Below are positions 12,418 to 24,652 of a DNA stretch of 64,000 nt, piece by piece. Location: the NCBI GenBank assembly GCA_028554795.2, contig CM068829.1:131478725-131542724 (forward strand), written 5' to 3'. This DNA comes from Sinohyriopsis cumingii (Eukaryota > Mollusca > Bivalvia > Unionida > Unionidae). The notes beneath the pieces were generated by a model. The model made no database searches. It had not been told where the DNA came from and was given only the letters and a program-made list of their open reading frames with translations. Every line of letters starts with the position of its first letter. Position 1 is the first letter of the stretch. The translations under genes and the position numbers were made by a program.

Positions 12418-14464
12418 GACATCATCATCATCATTATCATCATCATCATCAGTCCCGTAGTCTGGAAGACCGTTGGGGCACCGCACAAGACCTAATAACC
12501 AGCTTCCTCCATTCCTCTCGATTTTCCGTCTTTCTCAGTGAGTCGCTCAGTGTCAAGTCTGTCCACTCTCGAATGTTATCTTCCCACCTCTTTCTTTGCC
12601 TCACTCTCTTTCTTTTTCCTTGTACAGTGCCTTGTAGGATTGTCTTGGCAAGTCCTGATAATCGTGAGACATGCCCATACCACTGCAGTTTCCGTTTTTT
12701 CACTATGATCAGGCGGTCATTGCGAGGCCAAATGACTTGCCTTATCTTTTGCCGTATTTCTTCATTTGTGATATGGTGTTTGTATGTGATGCCGAGGATC
12801 TTTCGGAAACATCTCATCTCCGTAGCCTGTATCCTTTTCTCCAAGTCCGCTGTTATGGTCCATGATTCGCAGGCATAGAGAAATATGGAGATCACCAGTG
12901 AGTGCATCAGTCTGACTTTTGAGCTGAGTGCGATGTTCTTGTCCTTCCAGATGGGCTTCAGTTTTGTCAGCGCTGCTGTTGTCTGTGCAGTATTTCAGGC
13001 TTCGATCCTTCATCTGTTACAGTTGCCCCCAAATACTTGAAGCTGTGGACTGTTTATAGCTTTGTGCCTTGGACTCTGATGTCAGTGCTGATGCCCTTGA
13101 TGCTCTTGGTCATCATTTGGTCTTCTCTGCACTAATTTCCATGTGATAGGCTGCAGAGGTTTTGTCAAGGCTCTCTACTAAGCTAGCTAATTCTTGCTCA
13201 TTTCCTGCTAGTTCATCAATGTCGTCAGCAAAACGTAAGTTGGTGATTGTTCTGCCTCCGATGCTGACTGTCCCGGTATGCTTATCAAGCGCGTCTGCCA
13301 TGATTCTCTCCAGAAAGATGTTGAATAGTGCGAGAGAGAGCAGACAGCCTTGTCAAACTCCGACCAGTCCCCTATGATTCAGTTGAAGTATACTGCACTG
13401 GTCGCCTTGTCATAGGGATGCTCTATTACGGCGATGAGGTTGGCATTGATGTTGTACAGTCTCATGGTCACCCACAAATCTGGATGCCCTACCCTGTCAA
13501 ATGCCTTCTGGAAATCCACGAAGACGCGGTACAGATCTTGCTGGTGTTGGAGGTACTTCTCACACAATATCCTAAAGTTGAAGACCTGCTCTTTTGTGCT
13601 GCGAACTGCTCTGAACCCCGCCTGATCCTCGGCAATGATCTTTTCAGCCTGTGTTTTAGTCTGTTCAGCATTATCCTTAACATGACTTTGCTTGGATGTC
13701 TTATAAGGCTAATTGTACGGTGGTTTTGACACTGTTGCAAGTTGCCTTTCTTGGGTATTGTGATGATCAGTGATTGGGTCCATGGCGATGACCATACTCC
13801 TTTATACCAGATCTTGTTGCAGATGTTTGTGAAAGAGCTAATCATTGCTTCTCCCCCAGCTTGGATTAGTTATGTTGGGATGTTGTCCACTCCTGCTGAC
13901 TTACACGTTTTCAGTGATCTCACTGCGGATTCTACTTCTTCGCGTATGATAGGGTGGTTGTCGTTGTTAGTTGCTGGAGGGACGTTCAGTACCTTTGGAT
14001 CTATTGTGGCTCGGTGGTTGTAAAGTTCTGCGCAGTACTCTGTCAATCTTTTCAGAATATCTATTTCTTCTGTGAGGCAGTTTCCGGCTTTGTCCTGTAA
14101 GGATGTAACCCGCCGTTGTTTTGTGCTTGTTAGAACATCAGATGGTATGCTTTCCTGCCGTTGTTCATTTTCAAGTTTCCCTCAATGTCTTTGGAGATTT
14201 CTTCTATCCAGTTCTCTTTTGCTTTTTTCAAGCTTTTCTTGACTTCCCAGTTGATTGCCTTGTACTGCTTTGCCCCTTTTGTATCGTTCTTTTCTTCTTC
14301 AGTTCCCTCCTCTTGTCACACAGGTTCAGAACCTCAGCTGTGACCCAGGGTTTCTTGACTGGGCGATGTCTACCGAGGATATCGCTGGATGTTTCGGTCG
14401 TTGTTGTATTGAAGGTGGTGATCAACGTGTCCATGTCGGTATTGTCAGCATCGAGGATAGATGA
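12418..14464 (-). pseudogene. RTE-like non-LTR retrotransposon, degenerate
   Basis: Reading the minus strand from 14464: a post-endonuclease segment (KKPWVTAEVLNLCDKRRELKKKR), RT fingers (IITIPKKGNLQQCQNHRTISL), palm (FVDFQKAFDRV), the catalytic motif region (RFADDIDELAGN, with FADD) and the C-terminal tail (LQWYGHVSRLSGLAKTIL.., GKRKRVRQRKRWEDNI..EW). Frames change several times, so the copy is dead. After the stop at 12449 the element ends in an (ATG)n tract (12421-12451 on the plus strand as CAT units), as is common for RTE-type 3' ends. The endonuclease is absent (5' truncation). The clade is inferred from the tail style. Confidence 0.82.
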
Positions 14465-14539
14465 TATCCTCGATGCTCGAGAAAAAGACAGCCACCCACA
14501 AATAAATCATCTTTTTTTCAGCCGACCCATTATCTTTTA

Positions 14540-17090
14540 AATAATTCTCTAAATTTGCATAGTAAGTTACCCAATAACCTATCATTACTACTATGACAAT
14601 GAAATATCTGCAATTTATTTGCTGTTACGCAAATTTACATAAAATAACAGATGGCGATATGGCTCATCGAATTCTAGATCAATATAAAATATTTTTCAGC
14701 ATCAGCATCTAGTTGAAACATACAAAATGTCAAGCTTTTATTCCTGTACAAATAGTAATGTAAACTTTTTAACCTCAAAGATTTTTCTGTTTTTTGTTTG
14801 TCTTGTCTCTGTTTTCTATTTGCCTTTGAAAAGGCTAATTTAGTGTCAACAGCACTAAGGCAAGCTGGAAACTAGTTTTGCACTGTTCGTTGTCAGTTTA
14901 ATGCAATATCAATTGATATGAAATAAAAATCATAAAAGAGTGGTTATTTATATTCCACATATTGAAACATTAGAGGAGAACTCAAGGTCCATACGATTTT
15001 TTTATGAAAGCGCCTATTATTTGCTCTCACAGAAAACTTATTGAATAGTTCTGCAACATACAGCACGTTAAATCAAGTTCTAAATTAAATTATATATAAA
15101 GAAGCTAATTCATGATTAAAGCAAAAGTATTTTTGGATATTTCAAGTGTATACAGACAATTATATGTCTTACAGATCAAATGAAGGTACTAACAAATATT
15201 CTGTATTATTAACTAAATTTGAAATTCTGATCCCAAAAACTCTCAACAAGGATGGACGTCTGTTTAAGTTACCATATTCTTCCTTATTGTTCAAAGTTAA
15301 TTCAAATTGTCTGTTTGGAACATTTTTGTTTGATTTTGAAGAGTGTAAGTTAATAATAATTAATTATACGGGTTTATTGCAATGTGATATCAATATACAA
15401 TGCTATACTCAGTCAATGTCTCTTACAAAATTAACCATAGAAAGGAAAGTATTTTTGTGTATGATTTACTTCATTTTGCTGTTATCCTTCATCCAAGTTA
15501 TTAAGACCAGTGGAAAATCTTCCTTTAGCATAAATTTCTTTCACATGTGTCAGTCTTTTGTACTTCAAAATTTCTTGGTGGAAAGACTGAGTGGGCTGTG
15601 GTATAGAGTTACATCTCCTTGCTCATATTAAGTAAACATGTAAGTATGTTTTTAAACAATTATTGCAAGCCTTATAAGCATATATGTGTTACTCATATAT
15701 CTCACTATCGTAAGAATATACATTAACTGCTTGGACCCATAATAAATAGTGTAATATTTCCCTGTATAATCCCTGCCATGTTTGTTAGTACAGAACTTCC
15801 AGTGTATCCAAATCCTTTAAAAAAAAAATCAAGTTTTATCCAAACGTGTCTTCAAAAATTACGAACTCACGGTGAAGTTCCAGAATTTTGTTTGTGATGC
15901 TTAAGTGTGAACAAAACAAGTTGACTCCAACATTTAAATGTTGTGATATAGAATCGTATTAAGACCACCACAACTGAAAACAGAGTGGCATATTTTTTCG
16001 TTAACCTTTGATATCAAGACTGTAATTTGTGTAATTTTATCACGTGTTTGCTTATTAATTTTATTATTTTTCCACGATGTCAAATTAACCTTTGCTCAGT
16101 GTCAGATTATCCTTTCATAGGTTTCAAATCACCCTGTTGCATTTTGCCACAGAAAATGAACTCACAGTTGGTTGCTACTTTTTAAAAAAAGAAAAGTTAA
16201 GTCTCTGATCGAGTAACTTCAGACATAATAAACCTTTGCTATATATGGAAACTCAGACTACATGTATTTCCTTTTCATTTGTATTATGCCAAAGCAGGCA
16301 TTTAACTCTAATATAACATAAGATATCGCAGTTGGTGTAGGTGTTATTCTAATCTGAATGATCACATGAAAGCTGAGAAAATCTTAAACTCCAACATTTC
16401 ACGTGCAAATAACCGTAATGTAAATTCTGATTTTGTTACATCTTCTGTTTCATTTCCTTCGAATTATATATTTGCAATATTACCATTTTATAATTAATAA
16501 TTAATTAGCTAAAAACCATCAAACGAAAATATAGTTCGTTGGTCCGTCCGCTCAACACTCAATTTACTTTGTAACATGAACTCTGTCTACAACGATTGAG
16601 AAATGGTTTGTCAAAGCTGACTTTGATCTTTGTGCAACCACTATGTACAGGGTGTGGCTAGAAGCATTGGTACTGGGGGTTGTTAGTGAATATTTATAAT
16701 AGTCTCCATCTCTACTTTATATTTCAATTTTTTTAAAGATGATAGTGTTACTCAAATGAACACAAGATTCGGCTAACAAAGTAAATTTAAAATGTAAAGA
16801 GGATCTATCTATCTATTCATATTTCTCCCGCCCCCCCTTTGTGAATGCGTGTGGTAATGTGAGTCTCTTCTGAATGCGTGTTGGGATGTGTCCAACGTAC
16901 ACGTATTTGTGTGTCTGTTGCATTTATGTAATGATTTTTATCAGTAAGTAAAGGAAAACCACATTAATATGAAATTTCCCTTAGTAGAAAATACAACCCG
17001 GCGTTGTATTGGTGTGGTCCGTCATTTAAATTATTTTCCGGTTAGAAAAGATAACAATAATCGTTCTTGATGGGGTCCAAAAAAGAAGGC
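14540..17090. other. Intergenic; a 161-codon orphan frame at 15146-15631 (+)
   Basis: AT-rich DNA. The longest frame (15146-15631, starting MYTDNYMSYRS) has no motif that I recognise apart from a hydrophobic stretch (FLCMIYFILLLSFIQVI). Its base composition matches the surroundings, so it may be a chance frame. A diverged copy of the 10.66-kb repeat lies at 15922-16010. Confidence 0.4.
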
Positions 17091-17096
17091 AAGTTT

Positions 17097-17097
17097 A

Positions 17098-17138
<41 letters not shown>
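17097..17138. repeat. (TG)n microsatellite
   Basis: About 21 TG units. Confidence 0.96.
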
Positions 17139-17141
<3 letters not shown>

Positions 17142-17399
17142 TTTGGATAACTTGGAGCCAAAGTTTTGGAAGAAAACAATAATCGGCAGTATTAGAACAT
17201 CAACGACAGGATCACAGACTCAGGAGGCAAAAGTAATAAACTATGGTATTGCCACTGCGCTATACTGGTTCAATTCGTATCTCTTATTAACCACTTTTTT
17301 CAACGTCAGATGTTTTGATATTCCCACACTTAAGCGAAGATGGAGAATATTGCTGTTGCCCAACCCCAACCTCTCTACCCCACCCCGAACGTAGAGATC

Positions 17400-18940
17400 C
17401 ATTTTCATATGCGAAGTAAAACCTCAGACAGACAATTAGCCAAACCATTCATAGACATCGTCTCTTCATAGACTGGATTCTACATAGACCTGATGATAAT
17501 ATTTTAAAGTCTTCATTGGTGTCCCACGAACGTATATCAGATAAACCTCTGCGTCATATGCCACGATGATCCATCAGCCCTTAATCTTCTTTCATTGTTT
17601 GCTACTAAGAGAAACCTACCGAACTAATGTACGACATCCAAGCAAACCTAAAACCTTTGAAGTATTGTCAGGGACCCGTTTCGCGTAAGACGGCAAGACT
17701 TTGTCTTTCATCCGGACCTGCTGTTCATAAACGAATGTATGAAGCCGCTAAGACGTATGTCACAATCAACCTACTTCATTAACAAGATCACCGAAAGCTC
17801 CAGCTTCAACGAGCTCTTCCGTATTAAGAACAAGCGAATGTCAATGAAAACAAAATGTACGGTACTTTCAAAGGCCTTCTCTCCAGTCAACCTTCCTGAC
17901 CTGTTTGCAATTTTTCCCGTGACGTAGTGCAAACCATTAGAGATCACATGACAACACAAATTTAAGCGACTCATTGTCATACACATTTGTGATACAGACT
18001 TTCAAAGGAAAATTTAACAGCATTTAAGCCTGTTTCTACGGATCTCTGATGGACGATCCTAATGAGGAGCTCCCCAAAGGCATGCTAATTTGATCCGATT
18101 CCAACATCAATGTTGAATTCACTAACCGATACTGTTGCTTCTCTCTCATCTAGGGTATCACCATCATTCCCTGAAACTGCCAATGAAAAGTATGCTGTTG
18201 AAGAAGAAAGAAAAAACGCTTGACCCTAATGATTTTAAAGACTGCCGATCGGTTTCTACCCTCCCCTTCATATAAAAGGTCTTAGAAAAAGCTTTACTGT
18301 CCCGACTAGTATCTCATCAAAATGTATATAGTCTCTTTTTTACTACTGTAAGTCTGCATACCGTCCTCTCCGCAGTAAAGAAGTTGCACTTCTGAAAATA
18401 GTTAAGGACTCTCTCTCTCTCCCTTCCTCCCTCCCTCTCCCCCTTCTCTCTCTGTTCTGGATGATGGAAAGATTAACGTCCTCACCCTCCTTGACTTACT
18501 TCAGCATTTGACACAATAGATCATGATGTTTTATTTCACCATCTCCAGCATGTTTTTGGCATTCGAAATACTGCCTTACTTGGTTCAAATCATGCTCTGT
18601 CGAAATTAACACAAATTGTAACTGGACGTAAATGGACATTTCAACCCAGTTGATTTATGTTTGTGCTTCTTCCGGGTTCTGTTTTTGAACCATTGTCTCC
18701 ATTCTATACACTCAACCCCTCTAAAGTCATTCGATGTCTCACCAGATATACGCTGATGACACCATAATGTACAAATCCAGTCATCCAAGTGAATGTTGAC
18801 GCTGCCATCGAAGGTGTACAGACGTGCGTTTCAGATGTGAAGTCATGGATGACGTCATGGATTAAGCTGCATATAGATGATGATAAAACTGAGAGCATTC
18901 CGATCACCAGATAGAAACAATCTAATTCCTATCACTTATC
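17400..18940 (+). pseudogene. CR1/L2-like LINE remnant
   Basis: Plus-strand translation in shifting frames gives a LINE pol order: NLPDLFAIF just after 17900, then LDPNDFKDCRSVSTLPF and VLEKALLSRLVSHQ at about 18220-18330 (the RT fingers segment typical of CR1/L2 elements), a palm region, and the catalytic box QIYADDTIMYKS at about 18745-18785. Many stops and frameshifts interrupt it, so it is an old dead copy. A TC-rich tract (18409-18453) lies inside it. Confidence 0.75.
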
Positions 18941-19429
18941 TTAAACAATAGATATTATAAAAAACACAAACACCGAATTTACACAATCAGTACGAAACCT
19001 AAGTGCCACTCTCGTCATTATTCTCTCATGACACCAACGCGTCATGAACATATGTAAGGGCGGCATATCTGGAACTGAGACCACCAGCTCCATTCGCAGA
19101 TTAACGTCTAAATGCAACTGAATGAACAGGGATGCGAGTGTTAATGCCGTTACAAGTTGCGCTGACTAGGGGAGACTACTCTTTCATCCTAGAACATGAA
19201 CCTATTCTCGAAGTATGTTGAATTTGTACCTGACGCCGAAGATTCAGTTATCAATTCGTTTTCCTTGAAATCAAGATTATCAAGTGTTTTACAAAGTTTC
19301 GAGGAGTACATGCACGCTTAAACCTATAAATTAGAGTCACTGGAGACTAACTGGAAAGTTATTAGAATTTGAAGATCATTTCAGAGAACGTTACTGTACT
19401 GGAAATAAACTAGATTAATTAGTTTCAAT

Positions 19430-19470
19430 ACATACATACATACATACATGCATACATACATACATACATA
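19430..19470. repeat. (ACAT)n microsatellite
   Basis: About ten CATA/ACAT units. Sequence from 18950 to 20050 otherwise shows only a weak tRNA-like segment near 19650-19715. Confidence 0.9.
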
Positions 19471-20054
19471 TAAATTGGTCGACGCTAGTTATATTCATTT
19501 TAGGCTTAATTCATATTTTCTGTCTGTCTGCTGGTTGTTTCAGTCGATGAGAGATTATGCATGAGTTATGAAATATATGGTTTGAGCTCCAATTAAAAGT
19601 TTCCCCAGAAACTGAATAATCTTTTTTTCCGCTACTGAAAGTTTAAGCCGATGTAGTTTACTTGGTAGAGAATCGGACTTGCAACGCAAGAATCCCCAGT
19701 TGGATACACGCGGATCTGCTTCCACTTTGAAAACGGCACTAAAACTCACATGTATTCGACATGATAACATGTAAATAAAGTGCCAAAATTGCCCTTACAA
19801 ATAGCTAAGGTATAGATGATTGGGCTATTTATAAAGATTTTAGAAATAAAGTTATTGTGAGAACTGGATATGCAAAAAGAGATTACTTACATGAATCTGC
19901 TTAACAATCATTAATTAAACCAAGAGAACTCTGAGAAAAAAGGAACGAGTTTCTACCTTCATCGTATCACATTCATGTACAAGCCTTCCTACTGTTGACT
20001 GAGGAATCGTTAAAGACTCTACCTAAACTGCAAATAGTAGCCATGATTTGTGTG

Positions 20055-20330
20055 TGCGCGCTCGCGTGTGTGTAAGATCTGGATTTGTAACGTAGCTTTA
20101 ACAATTTTTAGTCACATCGCTACGATGTCTCCAGTGTGGCAGTTTATAGTGATGTCTAGCACTGAGACATCTTGCCGCAGACATGTAGCATGATGTCTCA
20201 CCCGGTCACATTAACCTGACACAGTGCCGTCCAGTTCTAATGCTAGTACCATTTTTACAAGTCTTTGGTATGACTCAGCCAGGGTTCGAACCCGTGACCT
20301 CCCGCACCCGAGGTGGATTATTTTGCAGAA
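20055..20330 (-). mobile_element. tRNA-derived SINE, copy 2 (5'-truncated)
   Basis: It has the same body as the copies at 5.6, 53.1 and 57.4 kb on the minus strand. The B box GGTTCGAACCC is intact (near 20285). The A-box part is missing: similarity stops after CCACCTCGGGTGCGGGAGG. The 3' end carries a TG/GC-rich tail at 20040-20075. Confidence 0.82.
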
Positions 20331-20499
20331 AGCACGAAATGTTTCAGCTTGTAACAAATAATACCTCTACAAATATTTTCAAGAGCAATTCTGATTTTAT
20401 GACTGCATAACTTCTGTGTGTGGTAGCTCTGACACATAACTATGATAACAAAATGTCACCACTAATAATTTATATTAACTTCTGTTATATATGTTTTAT

Positions 20500-20950
20500 T
20501 TTATACAATGACTGTAATCAACAGACTCATACTTATTACTTCATTTATGGTCGATAACTGCAATCAATAGACGTCTACTTATTTTTTTCCATTATGGCCT
20601 GTAGCTGTAATTAATTGACGTCTACTTACTACATCCTTTATGCTCAATGACTGCAATCAACACACGTCTACGCATTACTTCCTGTATGGTCAATCACTGC
20701 AATCAATATACGTCTACTCATTACTTCCTTTATGGTCAATCACTGCAATCAATAGAAGTCTACTCATTACTTCCTTTATGGTCAATCACTGCAATCAATA
20801 GAAGTCTACTCATTACTTCCTTTATGATCATTAACTGTAATTAATTGACGTCTTTTTATCACTTCTGTTGTGGTCAATCACTGCAATCAATAGACGTCTA
20901 CTTATTACTTTATTTATGGTCAATCACTGCAATCAATAGACGTTTGCATA
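20500..20950. repeat. 46-bp minisatellite
   Basis: About nine copies of a 46-bp unit containing GTCAATCACTGCAATCAATA and GTCTACTCATTACTTCC. Adjacent copies at 20712, 20758 and 20804 are spaced exactly 46 bp; the outer copies are more diverged. Open frames across it are repeat translations. Confidence 0.93.
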
Positions 20951-22931
20951 TGGTCAATGCGACATTGCAGATATTATCAGACTGCAAAAGAAAGCGTCAA
21001 CAATCAATAAGTCAGGGGAGGTTTGTGATCTTTAGGAAAATAAAATTCGTAGCGAAACTGTTTGAGTCTTTTAATTATCCCGCGAAGTGTTCAGATAGAA
21101 GAAAAATTATTTGTATTACTCTTCTGTCACATCTCTAAGGACGTGGAATATGGGGTTAATTACAGAGTACAGTTAGAGTGAAAAAGACACTCAAACAGAC
21201 AAACAGAAGGGGACATTATACATGTACCTAAAGATAATTCTTGTGTAAGAGAAAAGAAATCGGTGTCTTAAATTTGACTCTACAAGTAATTCAAGCAATA
21301 ACCATTCCTAACAGAAACTTGACAAGTACAAAAGGTTTGCTGTACTGCAAATCTTATTACGTTATTATCTTGGAGATGGTTTGATTTTCTTCCATTAGAA
21401 GACATATTGAATGTGAGAAGAATTGTTTATATTCCGTTGTTTCTTCATTTCACTGTTCATCAGAATTGTGTGTCGCAATGCACATAAAAGTAGTATTTAA
21501 TGGTGGGAACTATAGCAAAGTCGAATATGTGAGCTGATACAGGTACATCATTCATTAGGCAACGTGTTAGCGTGAGAAATCAGCAGTTACTGTCAATGAT
21601 AAAGAAACTGTGTGCCATGTGAAACTTTAATTGCTTAGGTAGACACTATGATATTTTTTGCGTTAACACGTAGTTATAGCTAGAGCTAGAACTAATGTAT
21701 GGTTCGCCTTAACAAATCCTAACGCATTTTATTACATTTCCTCCACCCTGACCTTGAGCCAGTGGTTATATTTCCAAATCCGTTGCACACAGTGTATGGC
21801 CTCGTGTTGCATGTTTAAAGTTTGGTTTAAGACCGTAAGACACACAAAAAAATATCTTAAAATGTCACAGTTTCTGTAGCAAATTTCCACCCAGCAGTTT
21901 ATGAGGAGACAGAGTTACACACAGTCGGACAGATAGTCTGAGAGCAAGACAACCAATGACCAAAACGACTTACAATAGATTAAATCCATATGTCTGTAAA
22001 TCTACAAAACTATGTATCGATCCAAAGCTAACCCTGGCGTAGAAAACATTGTTTTCCCAATAATTTGATCGTCCTGTGTAATCGTACACATGGACTATGC
22101 AGAAGACTGTTGTTTCTTTTGGAACATTCTGGGCTTTGCCACATGACCTATTTGATTGAGATTTCTTTTCATGGACCTATTTGACTGAGGTTTCTTTTCA
22201 TGTTATGGCAATTTGGGGTTAAGCGGTGTGTCTCAAATTACAGCACAAACCAAAATTACCAACTGGAAATTTTAAATGTCAGGTTTACGCGCGTAAAATC
22301 GACGTTGCAAATCACTGGTATTTCCTCTCTGTTACTTGTTATGAAAGAAATTTATTTTGGTTGGATGGGTTATGGAAAATAATACTTTTTAAAATTACAA
22401 TCCAGCTAAAGAATGTAAGCAAACAATTTGAGTTCTACAAGACTGTTTCCTGACACAGTGATGAAAAAGACGTACAAGGCAACCTAGATATATATGTAAA
22501 CAGACTGCATGATGAGTACATCAATTCCAGCATAGGTTGTTGGACAAATAGGCAAAAAGACAGATAATCTGACAGACAGACAGACGGATAGATAGATAGA
22601 TAAAAAAAACTACGTTTGTGAGGAGCGACTAGGCAAAAAATGGACTGATCGAGTATCTGAGTGACTGAAATCAGCAGCCTATCTTGTGCTGAAAAATGGC
22701 GTTAAACAACACAACAACAACAACCGAAATCAGCAGGAAATAGGGACTGCAAGTTATAAATGGTCACATCATTGTTTATGTCGAAAATTCATTGTATTAT
22801 CGGAGTTAAAATGATAATAGAACATGGATATTTCTAGAATTTTCAGGGGGAAATAAAAAGATAGTTACTTCTTCTTAGTTTTCTCAACAATTATTTTGGC
22901 TCCGGAAATAAATTGAGCTGGCCTCTATCTC

Positions 22932-22970
<39 letters not shown>

Positions 22971-24650
22971 GTAGATTATAGACATTATTTTTAATTATTT
23001 TCTTTCAAAATGAATCATAATCTGTGACTTTATTGGTAGTAATATTCTTTTCTTTAGCTTCATACGTCTAGCTAGAGAAAAGAAAATTCAATCTGATGTC
23101 AAATGTGCAAAGATCTGCAGGTTATGTGTACAAGTCATTTTATTTATAAAAGGTTGAAATATTCAAACAATCCATCGTGAAGTGCCTCACAAAGGCGAGT
23201 TTCCCTTCTTTTTGTTGATCTTGGTTTGGTTTGTTTTGTTTCCTTTTTTTAAAGAGAGAAAGGTCAAAACAAACTTCAAATGAAGAAATATAAATCATGG
23301 ATAAAGAGAGCATTTAATGAAACAATAAATGATACAATTTCGTTTCAAATTCGAAAATATGCCTGCTAGCAACTATTCACACAGTATAGTGTGTACCATT
23401 GGACAACAATACATTCAGGTTGATATGATGATTCATGTCTGACAAGAAAGCACATGTGACCTATATTTCAAACTTACAAGAAAAAGTAGATGACCAAATT
23501 ACTCAATTATAATTATTTGGACTTTATACCTTTTTACACGCACAAACACACAGACAAACACAGGCAAACACAGATGAATAAAGGCACACATAGGTACATA
23601 GACACATACCCATACTAGACACCCACACTTATATATATGCATGTACACTCACAAGCACTAGCATGCACTAATATGATGTTTCTGTGTCATTTTAAATTGA
23701 GTTTCGTAAACATTATAGTAAAAGTATTTCGAAGAGACTATTTTCGAAACTGATCATGTTAGCATATACACAATCGTTGTTCAATCAGTTATGTTGAACA
23801 TCAGTCACTTTCAGTAAAACAACTTTGTACGATTTCTGTAATCGATCCTGGCCACAATTTAAACATGCATCATTTATGCTTTTTTAACTTGTTTGAAAAA
23901 AAAATAGTATAGGCTTTGACAAAACATCGTGTGGAAAAATCAATATATTATCGATCGATCATAGATCGTTCAGAAAAAATGTCAAACTTATTCCGATATC
24001 CAACACTATTCTTTAATGGTTCACATGAACCAATTCAATTCTGTAAGTGTATATGACGTACCAGTCTGAAGAATCGTTTTAATCTTGGTGTGTATATGAC
24101 ATACCAGTCTGAAGAATCGTTGTAATCTTGGTGTGTGTACGACATACCAGTCTGAAGAATCGTTGAGATATTGGTGTGTAAATGACATCATGCAGCGTTG
24201 TAATAATAGTAACAGTAATCCAAGTATATCCGCTTTTTTGCACAATAAATCATACTAAAAATTTAATATTTGTTCAAATAGTTGCCTGTAAGAAGAGTTT
24301 TTAGCGTAGCTTTACGTGGAAATGGGACAAGACAGTCACAAAATAGTATATCTGAACAGCACAGAAAGGATGCATTCCAATCTCAGTTCATCTTATAGAC
24401 TTCAAAGCTATTAAAGTCTAGGTCATTTCCAGAAATAAGATTTGGCATATAAATTGATAATGTGGTAAGGTGATTGTTTAAAACAAAGTTATGTAAACAG
24501 AACTTACACTGTCTAAAATAACATTTTGTTTAGTTATATTCCCTTAAACAAGAAGCACGTGTTGGTATTTCTTCACCGCTGAATATTTCCCAGAACATAC
24601 AAAACATAATAATAGAACACGCCTGGCACTTTACCCATGTGTTTGGTTAT
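20950..24650. other. Intergenic downstream of gene A; 43-bp tandem repeat at 24045-24190
   Basis: No supported gene. It contains an (AC)n tract (22938-22969) and about three copies of a 43-bp unit with ACCAGTCTGAAGAATCGTT (copies at about 24061, 24104 and 24147). Confidence 0.55.
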
Positions 24651-24652
24651 TG

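Noticed and set aside
12573-14464. Multiple plus-strand frames up to 139 codons
   Set aside because: Antisense shadows of the minus-strand LINE, whose reverse-transcriptase motifs are recognisable.
15146-15631. 161-codon frame as a real gene
   Set aside because: No recognised motif, no splice or promoter context, composition like the surrounding AT-rich DNA; kept only as a note in the intergenic entry.
19650-19715. tRNA-like segment (CTTGGTAGAGAATCGGACTTG..)
   Set aside because: The anticodon-arm-like part is good, but the B box is degraded (AGTTGGATAC); not a functional tRNA.
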